The notes under the pieces: model-generated
The model's database searches: none
What the model was told of the DNA's origin: nothing
Seen by the model: the letters and a program-made list of their open reading frames with translations, nothing else
Assembly (NCBI GenBank): GCA_038373865.1
Contig: JAXGGA010000027.1
Span: forward strand, 62,001 to 126,000
DNA from: Uloborus plumipes
Taxonomy: Eukaryota; Arthropoda; Arachnida; Araneae; Uloboridae
Length of the DNA stretch: 64,000 bases
Reading direction: 5' to 3'
Shown: piece after piece, positions 36,311 to 49,582 of the stretch
Layout: every line of letters begins with the position of its first letter
How positions within the stretch are numbered: position 1 is the stretch's first letter
Program-made: the position numbers and the translations under genes

Positions 36311-36739
36311 GTACATGTTAAATATGTTATTTTTTTAAACATTCTGTGCGCATTTTCTTTTTCTTTTTACAGGAAACAATAATTTGAGCAGTAGATGAAT
36401 AAAGTTTAAATAATGGTGTTCGAAGTCATGTTGCAAACGAATAAATGACTTGAATGCTTAGAAATGAAAACAAATTCGCTTAGCTTCAACTAGAAATTAT
36501 GGATACAATGCTGATGCATATCAAAACAATGAGTTAGGTAACTAATTTCATATTAAAAATAGAAGATTGTCATTACAAAAATGGATTTATTGTTATTTTC
36601 TGATTTTTGGCTCACAGTAAATTGATATGCCTTCGGGTGCACATAATGCAAAATTAAGTATAGAAGGCAGTGTATGAAAGCGCTAATGATTTTCAAAGAG
36701 TTGAAAAATCAAATGTCTTGCCATTAATTTCAAATAACA
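36311..36739. other. AT-rich, no gene seen
   Basis: Nothing recognisable. Confidence 0.5.
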
Positions 36740-36747
36740 CTTTTATA

Positions 36748-37014
36748 CAGGGGCGGATACAAGGGAGGCGCGATGGGGCGATCTCCTATCCCTTAATCCC
36801 CCTAAATCAGTATTTTTTTAACATTAAAGTTCAATAAACTTAGTTTTAGAAGAGTTTTAATGATGTTGAAAGAAGGAAATTTGGCTTTCCCCCGAAATAT
36901 TTCGTAACTGAAGTCTGAAACCTACGTGGTTAATTTGTAGACCAGTACACATAGTAAAAAGTAAGTAATAAAATCAATCGCCCCTCCTCTAAAAAATTTC
37001 TGAATTCGCCCTTG
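36748..37014. mobile_element. hAT MITE with 8-bp target duplication
   Basis: The left end is CAGGGGCGGATACAAGGG and the right end is GAATTCGCCCTTG, matching the CAGGGGCGGAT-type ends common in hAT miniature elements. The left flank CTTTTATA and right flank CTTTTATT agree at 7 of 8 positions. Immediately beyond, CGCCCTTG and CTTTTTATA are repeated (37023-37039), so the right end plus target duplication has been tandemly copied. The interior is non-coding. Confidence 0.75.
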
Positions 37015-37039
37015 CTTTTATTCGCCCTTGCTTTTTATA

Positions 37040-39987
37040 CGAATTATTATTAGAAACCAAACACTCAAGGCCTAATAGTTCGAATATAGTAGTTTTGCAA
37101 CCATTCCTCTAAATTTCTTTACAGAATGGTAGAAAGTCCCAGTTGGATTTTGGGCAATTTATTTTTATGCGAGTCCTTCTAACTTATTCATAACTGCATC
37201 CCATTCGCGCCCGAATTTCTGCTTTGAACTCAGGGGTGCGGATTGATGTTTGTCTAATTTGATTGTGACGTTGTGTTGTAGAATGAACTTTTTATCTTGT
37301 CAGTCAAAATAGTGTATGAGGACATGTAATGTGACACTTCTCTATGACATTTCTCTACAAATATCAAAATACTGTTTGTAATTTAGAAACATATTTCCTT
37401 CAAAATTATTTAAAGCTGTTTTTCGCAAGAAAAGAAGATATTCCAACCTTTCTGACATGATCTGTGTACTTTCTTCTAGGAACATACTTTCAGACTGAAA
37501 AGAATCTAAAATCTAAAGTATTTGCTATTCTAAAAGCTTTTAGTAGTTATGGAAAATCAAAACTTCTATTAAATAGTAATTTTTCTTTTTTCAGATATTT
37601 TTTTACATACCTGTTCTAAAAAAGGGTTCTTTTTTCCTGAAAGGTCAAAATATATTTGCCCCTCTGTTTCGGACAACTTTCTACAGAATGTTTTATTTTA
37701 CAACCAATCCTGCTTCCATGAGCAGATTTTAATCAGCTGCAGCATACTTTGATCATTAACATGAAAAAAATGATAAAATAGTTAAAAACGAAAATCGTAC
37801 CGTTATCGAAAAATATAACCAGATTATGGGAAATGGAAAAGTATTCATTCAGCTATATATAGAATTAGTTTTCTTTAATACCATCAAGTGATATTCTATT
37901 TAAATGCACAACAAAGAGATGGTATTAATCTTACAAATATTTTTCGAAAGAGTTTTAATGTATTTCTAGTTCAAAATTACGAAAGAATTAGTTAGACTTG
38001 ATTTGTTTTTTTTAAATCTGTTAGACACCAATTTCTATTTTGCAAAGTATTCCGATTATTTCCCCAACTATACATATGCGTAAGTGATTAAACTGAGCTA
38101 TTTCCCTATTAACTCAGTTAATATTCTTTTGTAGCACATGCGTTGGGAATTTTTCTCCACATTTCACACAAAAATAGTAGTTAGTTCTGAAACTTAACAA
38201 AATAAAGTTCTAATAATGTTTTAAGAACAAAAAAAGAAATTATTCTCACAAATACTTTCCACCCCACTTCCTAAGAATTGCCATTTCCTAATTTTAACAA
38301 TTTCAAGCGTTCTCAAAGAATTTGGTACTTAACATTACCCGCTGAAAATCACAAAGGAAATCCTCAGATATTTTTGTTACATATTTTCCTTGATTTTTTG
38401 GAAGATATGAAACCTGTATGAGCAAAATAAGGTACATTAGTTCTTCCTTCAATATTTCTAAAAGACTGCACACGTGATATTCCGTATGTTGAATATACCT
38501 GACTTGCGGGAATGCCAAAATGCATCTCAAACATATCGATTGGAACTTGATATAACAAAGCCTATCATGTTGTCTTATGACTGCTAGACCGGGATCTGAA
38601 CGGGGTTGAGCATGCATGGAAAGCGTGACGCACTATTATTTATGATTTTTATTACAGGCGCTATTGCCATAATGAAAAACAACTCCCCCCCCCCCCCCCA
38701 GTGGTTGTCCTCCCCGGAGGAGGGGAAATGCAGGGGGAGCGCCGTTTACTGAAACACTCAACTGCAGATAGAACCCTAGAAAAAAATATCCAATTAAGAT
38801 ATTAACATGAAACATAGCTCTAAGTGTATGAAAATTATTGAGATCGTTCATAATAACAGGTTTAAGCAAAACAATGAATAAAAGTACTTTTATTATAAAA
38901 ATTGGTAAACTTTCCTGCAGGAATATTACTTTTACTGTTATTGCCCCCCCCCCCCCCTAACCGGCAGCACATGTCTACCTTGCAATCGAGAGAACGATTG
39001 CGTTGAAAATCTATTTTTCTAAGTGTAATTTTTTGAAAAGTAGTAAAAATGGGACTTGATTCTGGATGTTTCGCAGATAGCGGTGAAAGAAAAAAAAACT
39101 TTAAAATGATAACTAATAATGCACAACTTAAAGAAAACAGAAAAAATGTAATAGATTTTTTGTTTGGGAGGGATGAGGGAGGGTGGCAACCTAATTGGGA
39201 AAAGCATGGTTTGAGATCCGAATACTTCCAAAATGTTTGCTTAAAAATAATTATCTAATGCATATTATCTTCTGCTCTACGTTTTACGTTGTAAAAATAA
39301 AAAAAAATTGATTTTTATTGCTAAAATTGCATATTTTGTAAACAAAAGGCACACAATAATAAAGAAATGTGATACTAAGTTACTTCAGTTGAAAACTTAA
39401 AAAGAAAATAGTTAACGAGTTTTATTTCACATTCATTCTTTTTTTACCGTTCTTCTGTTTTGCCATTCTTCTGCTTTTTACTCTACACTAGGACATTCTA
39501 TTATGCCTAATACTGCTCAATATTTAAGGGCGAATATGCGAATTTCAATCGGCACACTTTCTCAAATATATTTGAAGCATAATCTTCTCAATTTCAACTA
39601 ATAATAGCTACTTAACTTGTGATTTAAGCTCACATCACTTTTAAAAGATAATTAGACAAGGATTAAGTGAATAAATCAGCTTTATTTAGCCCTTCCGTTT
39701 TCATACAATTTATACTAATTGGATCATCATAGAAACTCATTTGGAATTCATTTCACGAAAGGTGAACCTAGAATCTTTAAGCATGTTTGAGCTCTGTATC
39801 TTCTTAATTATTTCGGATAACTTTGCGACCGGAGTTTCAATAAAGGATTAGTGGAGATAGTGCTTTCAGTCTACACAACTGAAACTTAATTATTCATAAA
39901 AAGTACCTTTTAGTCTTTGAACTGAATGAAAGCGAACGGGAAAGCAGTTTTGAAATTCATTATGTGCAGGCAAATATCTTTGAAACA
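37040..39987. other. Long AT-rich stretch with C runs, no gene seen
   Basis: C runs at about 38686-38700 and 38945-38957 and a G-rich block with CTCCCCGGAGGAGGGG near 38711. A minus-strand stretch at about 38562-38500 (ALLYQVPIDMFEMHFGIPA, then GTATAT) has weak exon-like character but no family match. Confidence 0.45.
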
Positions 39988-40793
39988 CAGTAGTCTCAAA
40001 AATCCGAGTCCGGAAAGTTCGAGATTCCGTTTAGCTAGAGGGGCTTTATTTATATTTTAAATTGCATTTTTTAGTAGCTAAAATGATTTTTACTAGCATA
40101 AGAAAAGGAAAATGTTTCAAATACTGTAAAACTTAATAATTAACTACTTGCAGTAAATAATAAAAATGTATCGGGAGGTTGGTGTTAACACTTCCTAAGT
40201 GGCACAAAATATTCGTCGACTGTAAGATACGGCTTAAGAGATTCTTGGCGGTGGTAATTTAATAAGAGTAAAAAAAAAAAAAACACTCATAATTAACATC
40301 GATTTGCCGTAAAGAATACGTAAACGTAGTTTATGGAATATCTGGTTGCAATCATAAAAGGAGGTGCACAACAACTTAAAACCGTGCAAGTCTTTTATAA
40401 AAAAATTATAACCCTTCTACAATGAATAGTTTTTCTGTTATGTAAGAATCATTACATAAGTACGAGTGCACTCCAATATATTACCGACAATTACAACGGA
40501 ACTCGTAGAAATATATTTGGGCACAATCAAAATGCATGTTATGGCTGCCGACAAATTGAAACACATAAATACGTACAGACATTGTAAAAAAAATATTTAG
40601 AGTTTATTAAAAGGAAATTTACGTTAAAATGTCACGGATAAATATTCCGGGAAAACTTTTTTTGTGCAAAGAAGTAAATCATGCTCGTCCGATTAGTGTA
40701 AAATTTTGACCAGGAAGATTTTTTCGAATAACCGAGTTTTCAGTGATCTGAGGTAGCGTCAGCCCCAATTACTTCAAATTTTCGAGACTACTG
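39988..40793. mobile_element. Tigger/pogo-like element, TA target
   Basis: The left end is CAGTAGTCTCAAAAATCCGA and the right end, inverted, is CAGTAGTCTCGAAAATTTGA, an inverted repeat of about 20 bp. The right flank is TA; the left is CA, one change from TA. A second GAATAACCGAG phrase near 40730 mirrors the left subterminal AATCCGAGT. The 806-bp interior has no transposase frame. CAGT ends with TA duplication fit the pogo/Tigger group. Confidence 0.75.
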
Positions 40794-41003
40794 TATTAGT
40801 TATTCCGCACATTAAAGAGGACGTCCTGCTCAGGCCGCGAGCTTAGTGCGACAGGGATGAAAGACCACTTTCTTTTTGGTATTTTTTTTCAATAAAAACC
40901 ATAAAAGTGTTGACTTACTAAAGTGCATTAATATACGATCCTGAAATTACTATCAATGTATTTTTTTAGTCTCGTATCGCATTTATGCTGTCAGTCATCG
41001 TCC

Positions 41004-41132
41004 GGCTTGAACAGAAAATCTAGTGTCAATCACTTATGGATGAGACGGCTTGAATAAAAAGTTGAGTGTCAATCACCTATGGATGAGACGGCTTGAATAA
41101 AATGTTGAATATCAATCACCACTGAATGGCGT
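41004..41132. repeat. Three tandem copies of a 43-bp unit
   Basis: Units start GGCTTGAA at 41004, 41047 and 41090 and contain GTCAATCACTTATGGATGAG. The third is more diverged. Confidence 0.85.
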
Positions 41133-41212
41133 GAAAGCTAACGCGTTAAAAATAGCAACTAAAAAATGTTAGGTGGAAATCAATACAACAGGGTTTACAC
41201 TCCATTTTTAAC

Positions 41213-42900
41213 TAGGGTGAGTTCTGGTAAGTGCGTCCACGGGGTAAGTGCATCCACTGGGAATTATATGAACACTGTCCTGAAATGGCTTCTGCAACAC
41301 ATCGACTATGTTAGATAACTGTCTAATGATAATTTCAATGAGTAGAATTCAGGCCTGGATTCAATAGACGAAACACAATCAGAGACAACTTAAATGTCTT
41401 CAAAAAAACTCTAAAGTAAAGATTCAGAAGGTTTTGTTTCAGTTTCTCTTGTAGTCATACCAAGCAATTGAAATCAAGAAATGCAAGTTGTTTCTTTTGA
41501 GTAACAGCTACTAATAACATACCTGGGGTATTTTTATCAAATACTCAAACTAAAATTTGTTTATATGACGGTACGCACTTTCCCTTTCTTTAAAGTAAGG
41601 TGGGGGTAAGTGCGTACCATTATGATGGGGCAAGTGCGCACCACTATCATGAGGCATATGGGTACTATTATGCGTACTATTATGCGTACCATTATGATGA
41701 GGCAAGTGTGTACTATTACTTGGGAAATCCGACTCTCGTAATTCACCTTTAATTTTGCCTATAACTCTTATATAAGCCAATTATAAATCCGACGTCATTT
41801 CCATCAAGTATTTATATTTACATTGAATGCGGCATAAGATTTCAATTTTATTCATTACCTCTGAAATATATTGGCTTTTAGATATCAGTTAGTAAATTTT
41901 TCGTTGAAAATAGCGATCATAAGCTATATTTAATTTAAACCAGAATGACAAATGAAGCAATGAAATTAAGTGAAACACTCAATAAGGAACCAACTGATTC
42001 AAAAAACGAAGGTGGAGTAATGAATAAATTACATAAAAAAAAAATTAAGAACACCTCGTGAAAAGCTATTTCAATGTACAAGCAAAAAAAAGTACAAGTA
42101 TCATATCATGATCAATTATTTTCTTTTTTTGCTCTTTATGTTTTTTCTTACTGCTGCTGATTCTAATAAAAAAAAAAATTTAACCGTATTTATTAAAAAA
42201 AAAAAAAAAAAAACGAATTATATTCACTCAGGTCACCACCTAATGATCTACTATACAAATAGAATTAAAGAAAATCACAGGGGTATGCATTTAGAACAAC
42301 GCTATTGGCATGTCTCATCTTACATTTAATAAGGGGTAAGTGCGAACCCTGGCTTAAACAGAGACTGATTAATGTATTAAACCAAAATAAACTATGTAGA
42401 CTATAAGTGATGTTTACTAAATGAAAACAACTTACATTTGCTCACTTGGTCTTATTAAAAGGACAGAGGAAGAATCACAGACGCAACTCTCTCAATCTTC
42501 AAATCACAGTTGTTCGCAAGACACGTGGGATATCACTGATTGCGTTTCATCCATGCAAGCAAGTGCTGATCTCTAGTATTAGGTATTATCCCAAGGCAAC
42601 TACCTAACATATCTAATATGTGCCAGAAGTTTTTTCCAGCTCATATTCACATAATTTAAGGTGGACGCACTTACCCCGCTAGGTAGGGAAAGTGCGTACC
42701 TTAGAATATGTGTCATAAACCAGGTCACAAAACCTATACTTATGGTTTATTTGACATATTATATGCTTAAAAATCTTAGTAAAGGATCTGGAAAGAAAAC
42801 TAAAAAAAAGTTTTGAGTGTACAAGATTTTTCAACAGAGCAGCATCCTTGAGAACATGAACTTTGAAAAAAAGGGTACGCACTTACCAGAACTCACCCTA
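41213..42900. mobile_element. TA-flanked element with AAGTGCG motif arrays
   Basis: The left end is TAGGGTGAGTTCTGGTAAGT and the right end, inverted, is TAGGGTGAGTTCTGGTAAGT: a perfect inverted repeat of at least 20 bp including TA on each side, 1,688 bp apart. The motif GGTAAGTGCGTACC and variants occur near 41226, 41240, 41603, 41627 and 41701 (partial), 42332, 42664 and 42690 in both orientations, with a dense cluster of GTACCATTATGATG units at 41600-41725. A plus-strand frame near 42442-42570 (LIKRTEEESQTQLSQSS, then TWDITDC) is serine/acid-rich like a transposon-protein linker, but is broken and not assignable. Open frames across 41550-41780 on the minus strand are translations of the repeat cluster, not genes. 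Confidence 0.85.
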
Positions 42901-45169
42901 TAGAAAAGCTAATTCCAACCCAGATTTCTAAAATATTTAATAGTATAAGAAAAGTAGCCCTTCGGTAATTCCTTCAGAAGTGTAAACATGATCGATATTG
43001 TCAATAGATAAAATTATTTAAAATATACATTTGATCCCTGTTTACGTAATGAAATAGTTACCTCTGCGCACTTACAAAATAATCAATATTTAATTTCTCG
43101 AGATATACGAGTATAATACAAATCCAGGTTAAAAACGATTTATAATAAAATAAAATGAAACTTGAAAGTTGCATAATTTCTAGTCCATTTTAAATATGAG
43201 GTTGTATGTAAATGGTGTCACACTTTTTTGTCCTTTCTGTCCCATTGTTGCATTTGTGGATGACCTTATATTAAACACTTACAAGGGAAAACGTGGCTTT
43301 AGTACATCGAAACTTTTTTCTTAGAAGTTATACAAATATGCCAGTATAATGTGATCATGCATTTAAAATACGAGTGAATAATTATTGCAGTTTTTACATT
43401 GTTTTTTGTTTATTTATTTATTTAGATTTTTATGATTAAAAAACAAATGTGTTTGCAGCAGAAATGGCAAAAATAAATAAATAAATAAATAAATAAATAA
43501 AAATAATTAAAACTTTCATTCTAAAGTTCACAACTTTAAATATTGATATAAGAGTTAAATATAGTTCATACAAGTGTAAGGCCGAAACACTTGTATGCAC
43601 AATAAATACCTTCTCTTTTTCCGTAATTAACTTTCACACATTTTTCGATGACTATAAGAACTAGTTATTCAAAATTGTCTTGGTTGTCTTTATTAAAATA
43701 TGAAATTTATAATAATTTTAAATATTTTTATCCACACACTTAAATTCGTCATCAACGAAATGTACTATTACCCAAAACATAATATTGCTTAAAATATTGT
43801 CCTGTCTTCAGTCTGCCTCAACCAACTACACATAACGCTTGAATAAAACAAACAAGAGTAATGAAAGCAAGATAAGCGGTAATTTATTCTGAGTTTCTGT
43901 CTGGTAAATATGGTTTTAGAATCGATTGTATCGGCCATCATTTTCCTTCGAAATTTCCTTTCGGGCACAAACTTGACATTCAAGTATGATTACGGTTTCG
44001 AACGGCAGGAAGAATTTAATTAATTCTGGAAAAAAATCCAGAAGTGATTAGGACAGAACTATATCCTGTTCAAAAATAAAATTAGCCAATGAAAATACAT
44101 ACTTGGGTTTTGAAGTACTTTACAAGCAAATATGTATTTTTCTGAGTAGCAAAAATATTTTTTCGACGTAAAGGAAAGTTTTACTAAACGACAAAGAAAT
44201 AAAGAATGTAAACAAAATTCTGTAAAATGAATTTTTATTCAACAGAAATCACATAGAGAAATGAAATAATAAAAGCATACACATTCAAACACGCTAAAAT
44301 TTACTAGCCCTAACGAACAATATTACATCAACATTATTAGCACGAGTTTTATGTTCATCAGGCATCGAATATTTTTCGATTTGTCTACACATGAAAAAGT
44401 TCATTAAAGTGTAATCATAATGCTTCATAACTTTCTTCTTAGTTCAGCTCATCAAAACGTGATCTTTCTGTTCTTATGTAACGTTAATTTCGCCAGAGAA
44501 ATTACTCCTAAACACAAGTTTTAAACTTTATTTTTAGAGGTTTTACGTTACAATTTGATTTCTTAAGACGTCTGAAAGTTATTGTTGCATGAAGTTGTAA
44601 TTCAAATTGCATTTTCTGCTTTCTTTTGCTATTTTTCATATAAGTCAAATAAATTACATTTAAGTCTTCTCCGGTGAAGTGATTTAACATCTCTAAAATA
44701 CTTGTTTGCTGTGTTTGTTAAACAGTTTCTGCTTTATGTATTGATACTTCAGTTAATGAAATATATATAACATATCATCGACAGAAATGCAGTTAATATT
44801 GAAAACAAACTTTCTAGTTTTTAATTACATAACTTTTGGATTCGGATTTGATTGCAAGCAATGTGTGGGGGAATCTAGGTTGACCGTAGGAGAAGTTTGA
44901 AACATCGTATAAGTTCCATATTTAAAGATTTAACTAATACAGGAGCATGATACCAAGTAGAATCGAAAGTTGTGGATATATTTTAACTCATTTGCAAGTA
45001 AAAACAAGAAGAAAGTGCCTGCGACATCTTTTTCATCCACAAAACTATTTTCATTTTTTTACTGAGAGTTCTTTTCAATTTTTTTCTATTTGATTTACAT
45101 ACGCAGGAGTATATTCCAAGCCGGATCTTCAACTATTTCGGGCCGAGGCAAATTTTGAATCTGTTGCCC
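42901..45169. other. AT-rich with microsatellites, no gene seen
   Basis: A (TTTA)n stretch near 43410-43425 and (AAAT)n at about 43472-43503. No gene recognised. Confidence 0.5.
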
Positions 45170-45376
45170 TTAGTCAGCGTACTTCAAGTTTTTAAATCGA
45201 GTATCAGCAGGAGAAAAGAAAGAAATAGGATGAATTTCGCCCTCAGGGTCCATGGCTTTGTCAAGGTCTTGGTCTTTGTCCCTCACGTCAGGGTTGCCTT
45301 GGCTTTGGTACCCCTCTAGATACTTCAGTGAATAAACGAAATTATTTGTGTACTCTGATACATTAAACGACTGCAT
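45170..45376 (-). other. Open frame of unusual composition, unassigned
   Basis: A 68-codon minus-strand frame whose second half (GNPDVRDKDQDLDKAMDPEG, then EIHPISFFSP) is hydrophilic and much less AT-rich than its surroundings. On the plus strand the same DNA has CAAGGTCTTGGTCTTTGTCC-type internal repetition, so it may equally be the body of a dispersed repeat. No family recognised. Confidence 0.25.
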
Positions 45377-47274
45377 ATTTATTTATTTATTTAATTATTA
45401 TTTAATGAGTTCTCTTCATCATTATTTTTTTCGAAAATGGCTGTTAATGGATTCCATCCAGCATCATTTAATTAGTTGTACATAGAAAGTTTTTAAATTT
45501 AAATTAAAGAAATTTTTTACCCTTAGCTGAGAAAAAACTTCTCAACGTCAAAAAAGCAAAGACTTTTCTTCCGATAATGAGCCTGAACTAAGTAATTTCG
45601 ATGTCTTAAGTGGTATAGCGGAGGATTTCATAAATTCAAACTGGCACTGAAGTTAAACATATTTTTTTTAGAATTTTTTGAAACTTAACCTAGTTCCATT
45701 ATGTTGTTTTGCTGAAAGTAAATGGAGAAAGGTGTTTCCTAAGTTTTCTTAGAGGACCTGATGCATGTAACTTCAGTTTTATTTTTCCTGAGAAGGAAGA
45801 TGCTGCAACGGTCCAAAAGAGATGTCATTAAGCTCTCGCACCCAATGATCAGTAGAGACACAGAAATATTTGATTTGAAAATGAAATTTGACTGGAATTT
45901 CTAACTGTCAGAATCTCTACAAAAATAATAATTTATCAATTTTGGAAAACATATTTTGTTATGTTTACTCATTGAATAAATTGGTGAATTTTTTTAGCTA
46001 TATTTATTTCCTGTACCTTGCAATAGAATTTTAGTAACGAACGGTGGATATGTAGAAAAATAGCTAGATGATGTATCTAAATATTCTGAACTAAACAGAT
46101 GTCACTTCGCTACCGATAGGATTTTGGAAAAAATAAATAACAAAACATTAAATAAAATAAAACTCGAAGTTGAATTTCTCGTACCGGAAAGCCAGTGAGA
46201 AATAGTAAGTAATAGCAGGGATTTTTTTGTGGGTAAAGTCCCCATAGCCTACACTTTTCCGCCATATTACAAGTCCTAGTATTATTACTACTGGTCCTAT
46301 GAATGGTAAGAATAATTTTCGCCTTCGTTTTTTATTAAAAAAATTCATGAAAATTGTAAGGTGAGAGATATTTATTAAATAAAATTAAGAATGTTTAGCA
46401 AAAAATTAAATATTTGAAAAAATTAAATTAAATTATTCAACATAAAATAAAATATTTCTCTAGAACAACAGTGCCGAAACGGCGTTTGAGTGCTGATTTT
46501 GACACCAAGCCCCCCTCCCCCCAATATATATAAGTGGGAAAAGAATTTCGTTTGCCAATACTGCGTATATTGCTTAGTTTAGATGTTTCTATCAGAACTT
46601 TCTAAATTTTATTTTACACGACACATAATATTGCATTTATGAAGCTGTAGAAATGGAAAAATGTGTTTATCTTTTTAAAAAATAAGTGAAGGTAAATAAT
46701 TCATGAATACAGAATGACATAAAGTTACACACGTAAAAGATGAGGTTCCTGAATATATCGGTTTTGAAAGATATATAGTCTTTTTCCGGGCTGCCATCGG
46801 TATGTTAAATAATAGAAATATTTGGGACAGCCTTACGTCAGGTTTTATGTGTCTTGTAAATGGAAGTACTGCAGAAATCCGTACGTTTTTTTTTTCTTTA
46901 GGAATAAAACCTTATAGGAATTTACATTTTTGATAAATAAGAATGTTTATTATATTTTAGTACAAATAAACCAATTTCTTTAATAGCTGTTTGCAAGAAA
47001 CCTCAGCTAATTGTTGTGCATTGAAACACAATTTGTGCTCGAAAGACGAAATAAAATTATTTTTTTTACTGTTGTTTTAAAAAATAAAGAGGATAAAATA
47101 TATTGTTTTTTTTTAAACCAAATATACTGAAGCAAAAATAAATTTTGTATAGAATGTAAATCAGCCCAAAAGTACAAAAACATTTTCGTCTATTATAGAG
47201 CTTTTAATTCGTGAACAACCCGTTTTGCTTTGCCCAAGTTTGCTCTCTCAAGTGTTTATTGTATAATAAAAGTA
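45377..47274. other. AT-rich, no gene seen
   Basis: (TTTA)n at 45377-45395, and a C-rich patch CCCCCCTCCCCCC at about 46510-46523. Otherwise featureless. Confidence 0.5.
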
Positions 47275-47929
47275 TACAGGGTGTCCACTCCAATCGTGGA
47301 CCAATAGCTAAATTCTAAACCGTTAGAGATACGCATATAGTTCATTTAGGAAAAAATCTTCAAATTACGAAAGGAATTTTGGGTCTATTCAATGTTTTTC
47401 AAAAAATCAAATTTTGAAAGAGTTACGAAATTTAACTTTTTATACAGCCCCCCAGTCCTATCAATCATGTTTAGTAAAACATTCTTGACACTGTAACGTT
47501 TAAAACTAAAAAAAAATCACTGTTCTACCACAAAAATTGACCGAGTTATGGCGTTTTGAAAAATCAAGATTTTGCATTGTTTCATGACGTCATCGAGAGA
47601 TCGCTTAAGGGACCGTATGCGAAATCCTTCAAAATCTTGATTTTTCAAAACGTCATAACTCGGTCAATTTTTGTCGTAGAGCAGTGATTTTTTTTTAGTT
47701 TTAAACGTTACAGTGTCAAGAATGTTTTACTAAATATGATTGATAGGACTGGGGGGCTGTATAAAAATTTAAATTTCGTAACTCTTTCAAAATTTGATTT
47801 TTTGAAAAACATTGAATAGACCCAAAATTCCTTTCGTAATTTGGAGATTTTTTCCTAAATTAACTATATGTTTATCTCTAACGGTTTAGAAATTAGCTAT
47901 TGGTCCACGATTGGAGTGGACACCCTGTA
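47275..47929. mobile_element. Foldback element with 298-bp arms, TA target
   Basis: The left arm (47277-47574) and right arm (47630-47927) are inverted copies with few mismatches, separated by 55 bp that contain ATGACGTCAT. The tips are CAGGGTGTCCACTCCAATCG and its complement, with TA on both sides. CAGGGTGTCC-ended palindromic MITEs with TA targets are widespread in arthropods. Non-coding; any transcript through it would fold into a hairpin of roughly 290 base pairs. Confidence 0.9.
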
Positions 47930-49582
47930 TATTTGCAGTATTCTTTTAAAGTAGTTCCACACTACAAAAATCCTAATGAAAGTTTAGGAAAAGGAGTAGA
48001 ATGCTTTACTAACTTTTTTTATTTATCATTTTAATACAAAAAGCTCACAGTAAGGTGCATAGAAATCTTACTCTCAAAGTGTATATCTTTTAAACAAAGA
48101 ACCTTCTTGTGCATTAAAACTATTACAACAAAATCATGCAGCATGCAAATCAAGCCTGTGTTAATTTTACATGTAGTTAATATGTCAGTAATATTTATTA
48201 CGAATATTTCTGACAATATTTATTGTTTATCATATATGTGTCTGCAAAAAAAGAAATAAAAATGTAATTTTTTATGTATAAAATTGTGTCTGTTTCCCTT
48301 AAACTAAAATGCTTTTTTAAAAATTGATAAAGGGATACTATACCTAACGCGATCAAGAAGTTAACACTTACTTAAACCATTTTTAAATATAGTTAGTAAT
48401 TATTTTCATTAAGATAACGATTCGTATAGCAGCTTTTTTTATCAACGTATTTTCCCACTATGGTGTTATTTTTGCTTTTGTATTTTCTATATTTTACTTC
48501 ATTCAAATTTCTTCAAATGTTTTCTGCGTAGGCGAAAATACACCAACATCTGACAACTGAAAATTCCGACTTGCGTATCGTCGGTCTCCTTTCCCTTCCT
48601 TCCAACAGAAAAAGGAAGAAACATCTGAAATGGTAATCATTACCTTTGGAATACACAAACAGCTGGGTCCATATCCCCATTTCACCCCACTTCACTTAAA
48701 CTACTTTAAAGTAAAAAGAAATAAACTAATACAACTTAATACAGTAATATTGTCTTTGTGAAAAAAGGAAGGTTATGCATTAAAAATTAGTTGCATTCTG
48801 AATAATCAAAGCGATACAGAAATGTAAGCTTCCTGGTTTCGTATGCAGTAAAACGTAAAATTTGAAATGCTATCACTTTGCACTCGAAGAAACTTGCCAA
48901 ATGAATAAATTAGTTTGAAAATTATTGCTAATGATATAAAAACTTGAGAATAAAAACAATCAGAATGACTATTTATTGCCCTTCGTCTTTTCTTGTTTTT
49001 TGTAGACTGGCTTAGTTTAGTATACCAAATCATTTCACCTAACCTGGCCCAATTATTCTTATATCAACTTGCTTTCTTTTCACCAGCTCATGTTCTGTTT
49101 GTAAATTTACTTCAACTCTTAGAAGATTTTTAAAAATAATGTGGAGCCTTAACCAATCAAGTGGGATACACGGTTGATGTTAGAAAATCAATGTTGCTCA
49201 CTTGGAAAGTGGGCTCGTACAATTCTGGACGAATTTTTTGTGGTAATTTAAAGTTATAAAAACATGTAAAGTCTGCGTTCCCAAATGCGTGCCGGAGCTT
49301 TCCTTCAATTAATACATCCTAAGTTATTAATAATTCAATGTATGATCATTTCATCGCTTTTATAATATGCGTTGGCTACAAGTTAAGAAAGGTAATACTT
49401 TTCTTCCTTTTGTTAGACTTGATGGTTTAGTAGACCGAAAAAAACAACAACATTTATTGAAATATAATTGCCCAAGTAAAAATATATTTATGTCATTTTT
49501 CAACACAACAATTAGCTTACTAGGAGGTATAACTAAACATGGTCATTATAACTAAATATTTTACTTAGTATAAATTTGAATC
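47930..49582. other. AT-rich, no gene seen
   Basis: A slightly GC-richer patch at 48530-48690 has two overlapping minus-strand frames without recognisable motifs. Otherwise nothing. Confidence 0.45.

Noticed and set aside
38364..38617. Possible exon (QVPIDMFEMHFGIPA) and B-box-like CGTTCAGATCCCGG on the minus strand
   Set aside because: The splice context is weak, there is no family match, and the A box at proper spacing is missing.
41550..41780. Minus-strand frame with HNGTHNSTH repeats that looks like a repetitive protein
   Set aside because: It is a translation of the AAGTGCG/GTACCATTATGATG motif cluster of the TA element; two overlapping frames show the same effect.
43472..43503. Short regular repeats that might be CRISPR-like or regulatory
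   Set aside because: This is an (AAAT)n microsatellite. No spaced-repeat array exists anywhere in the window and the sequence is eukaryotic in character.
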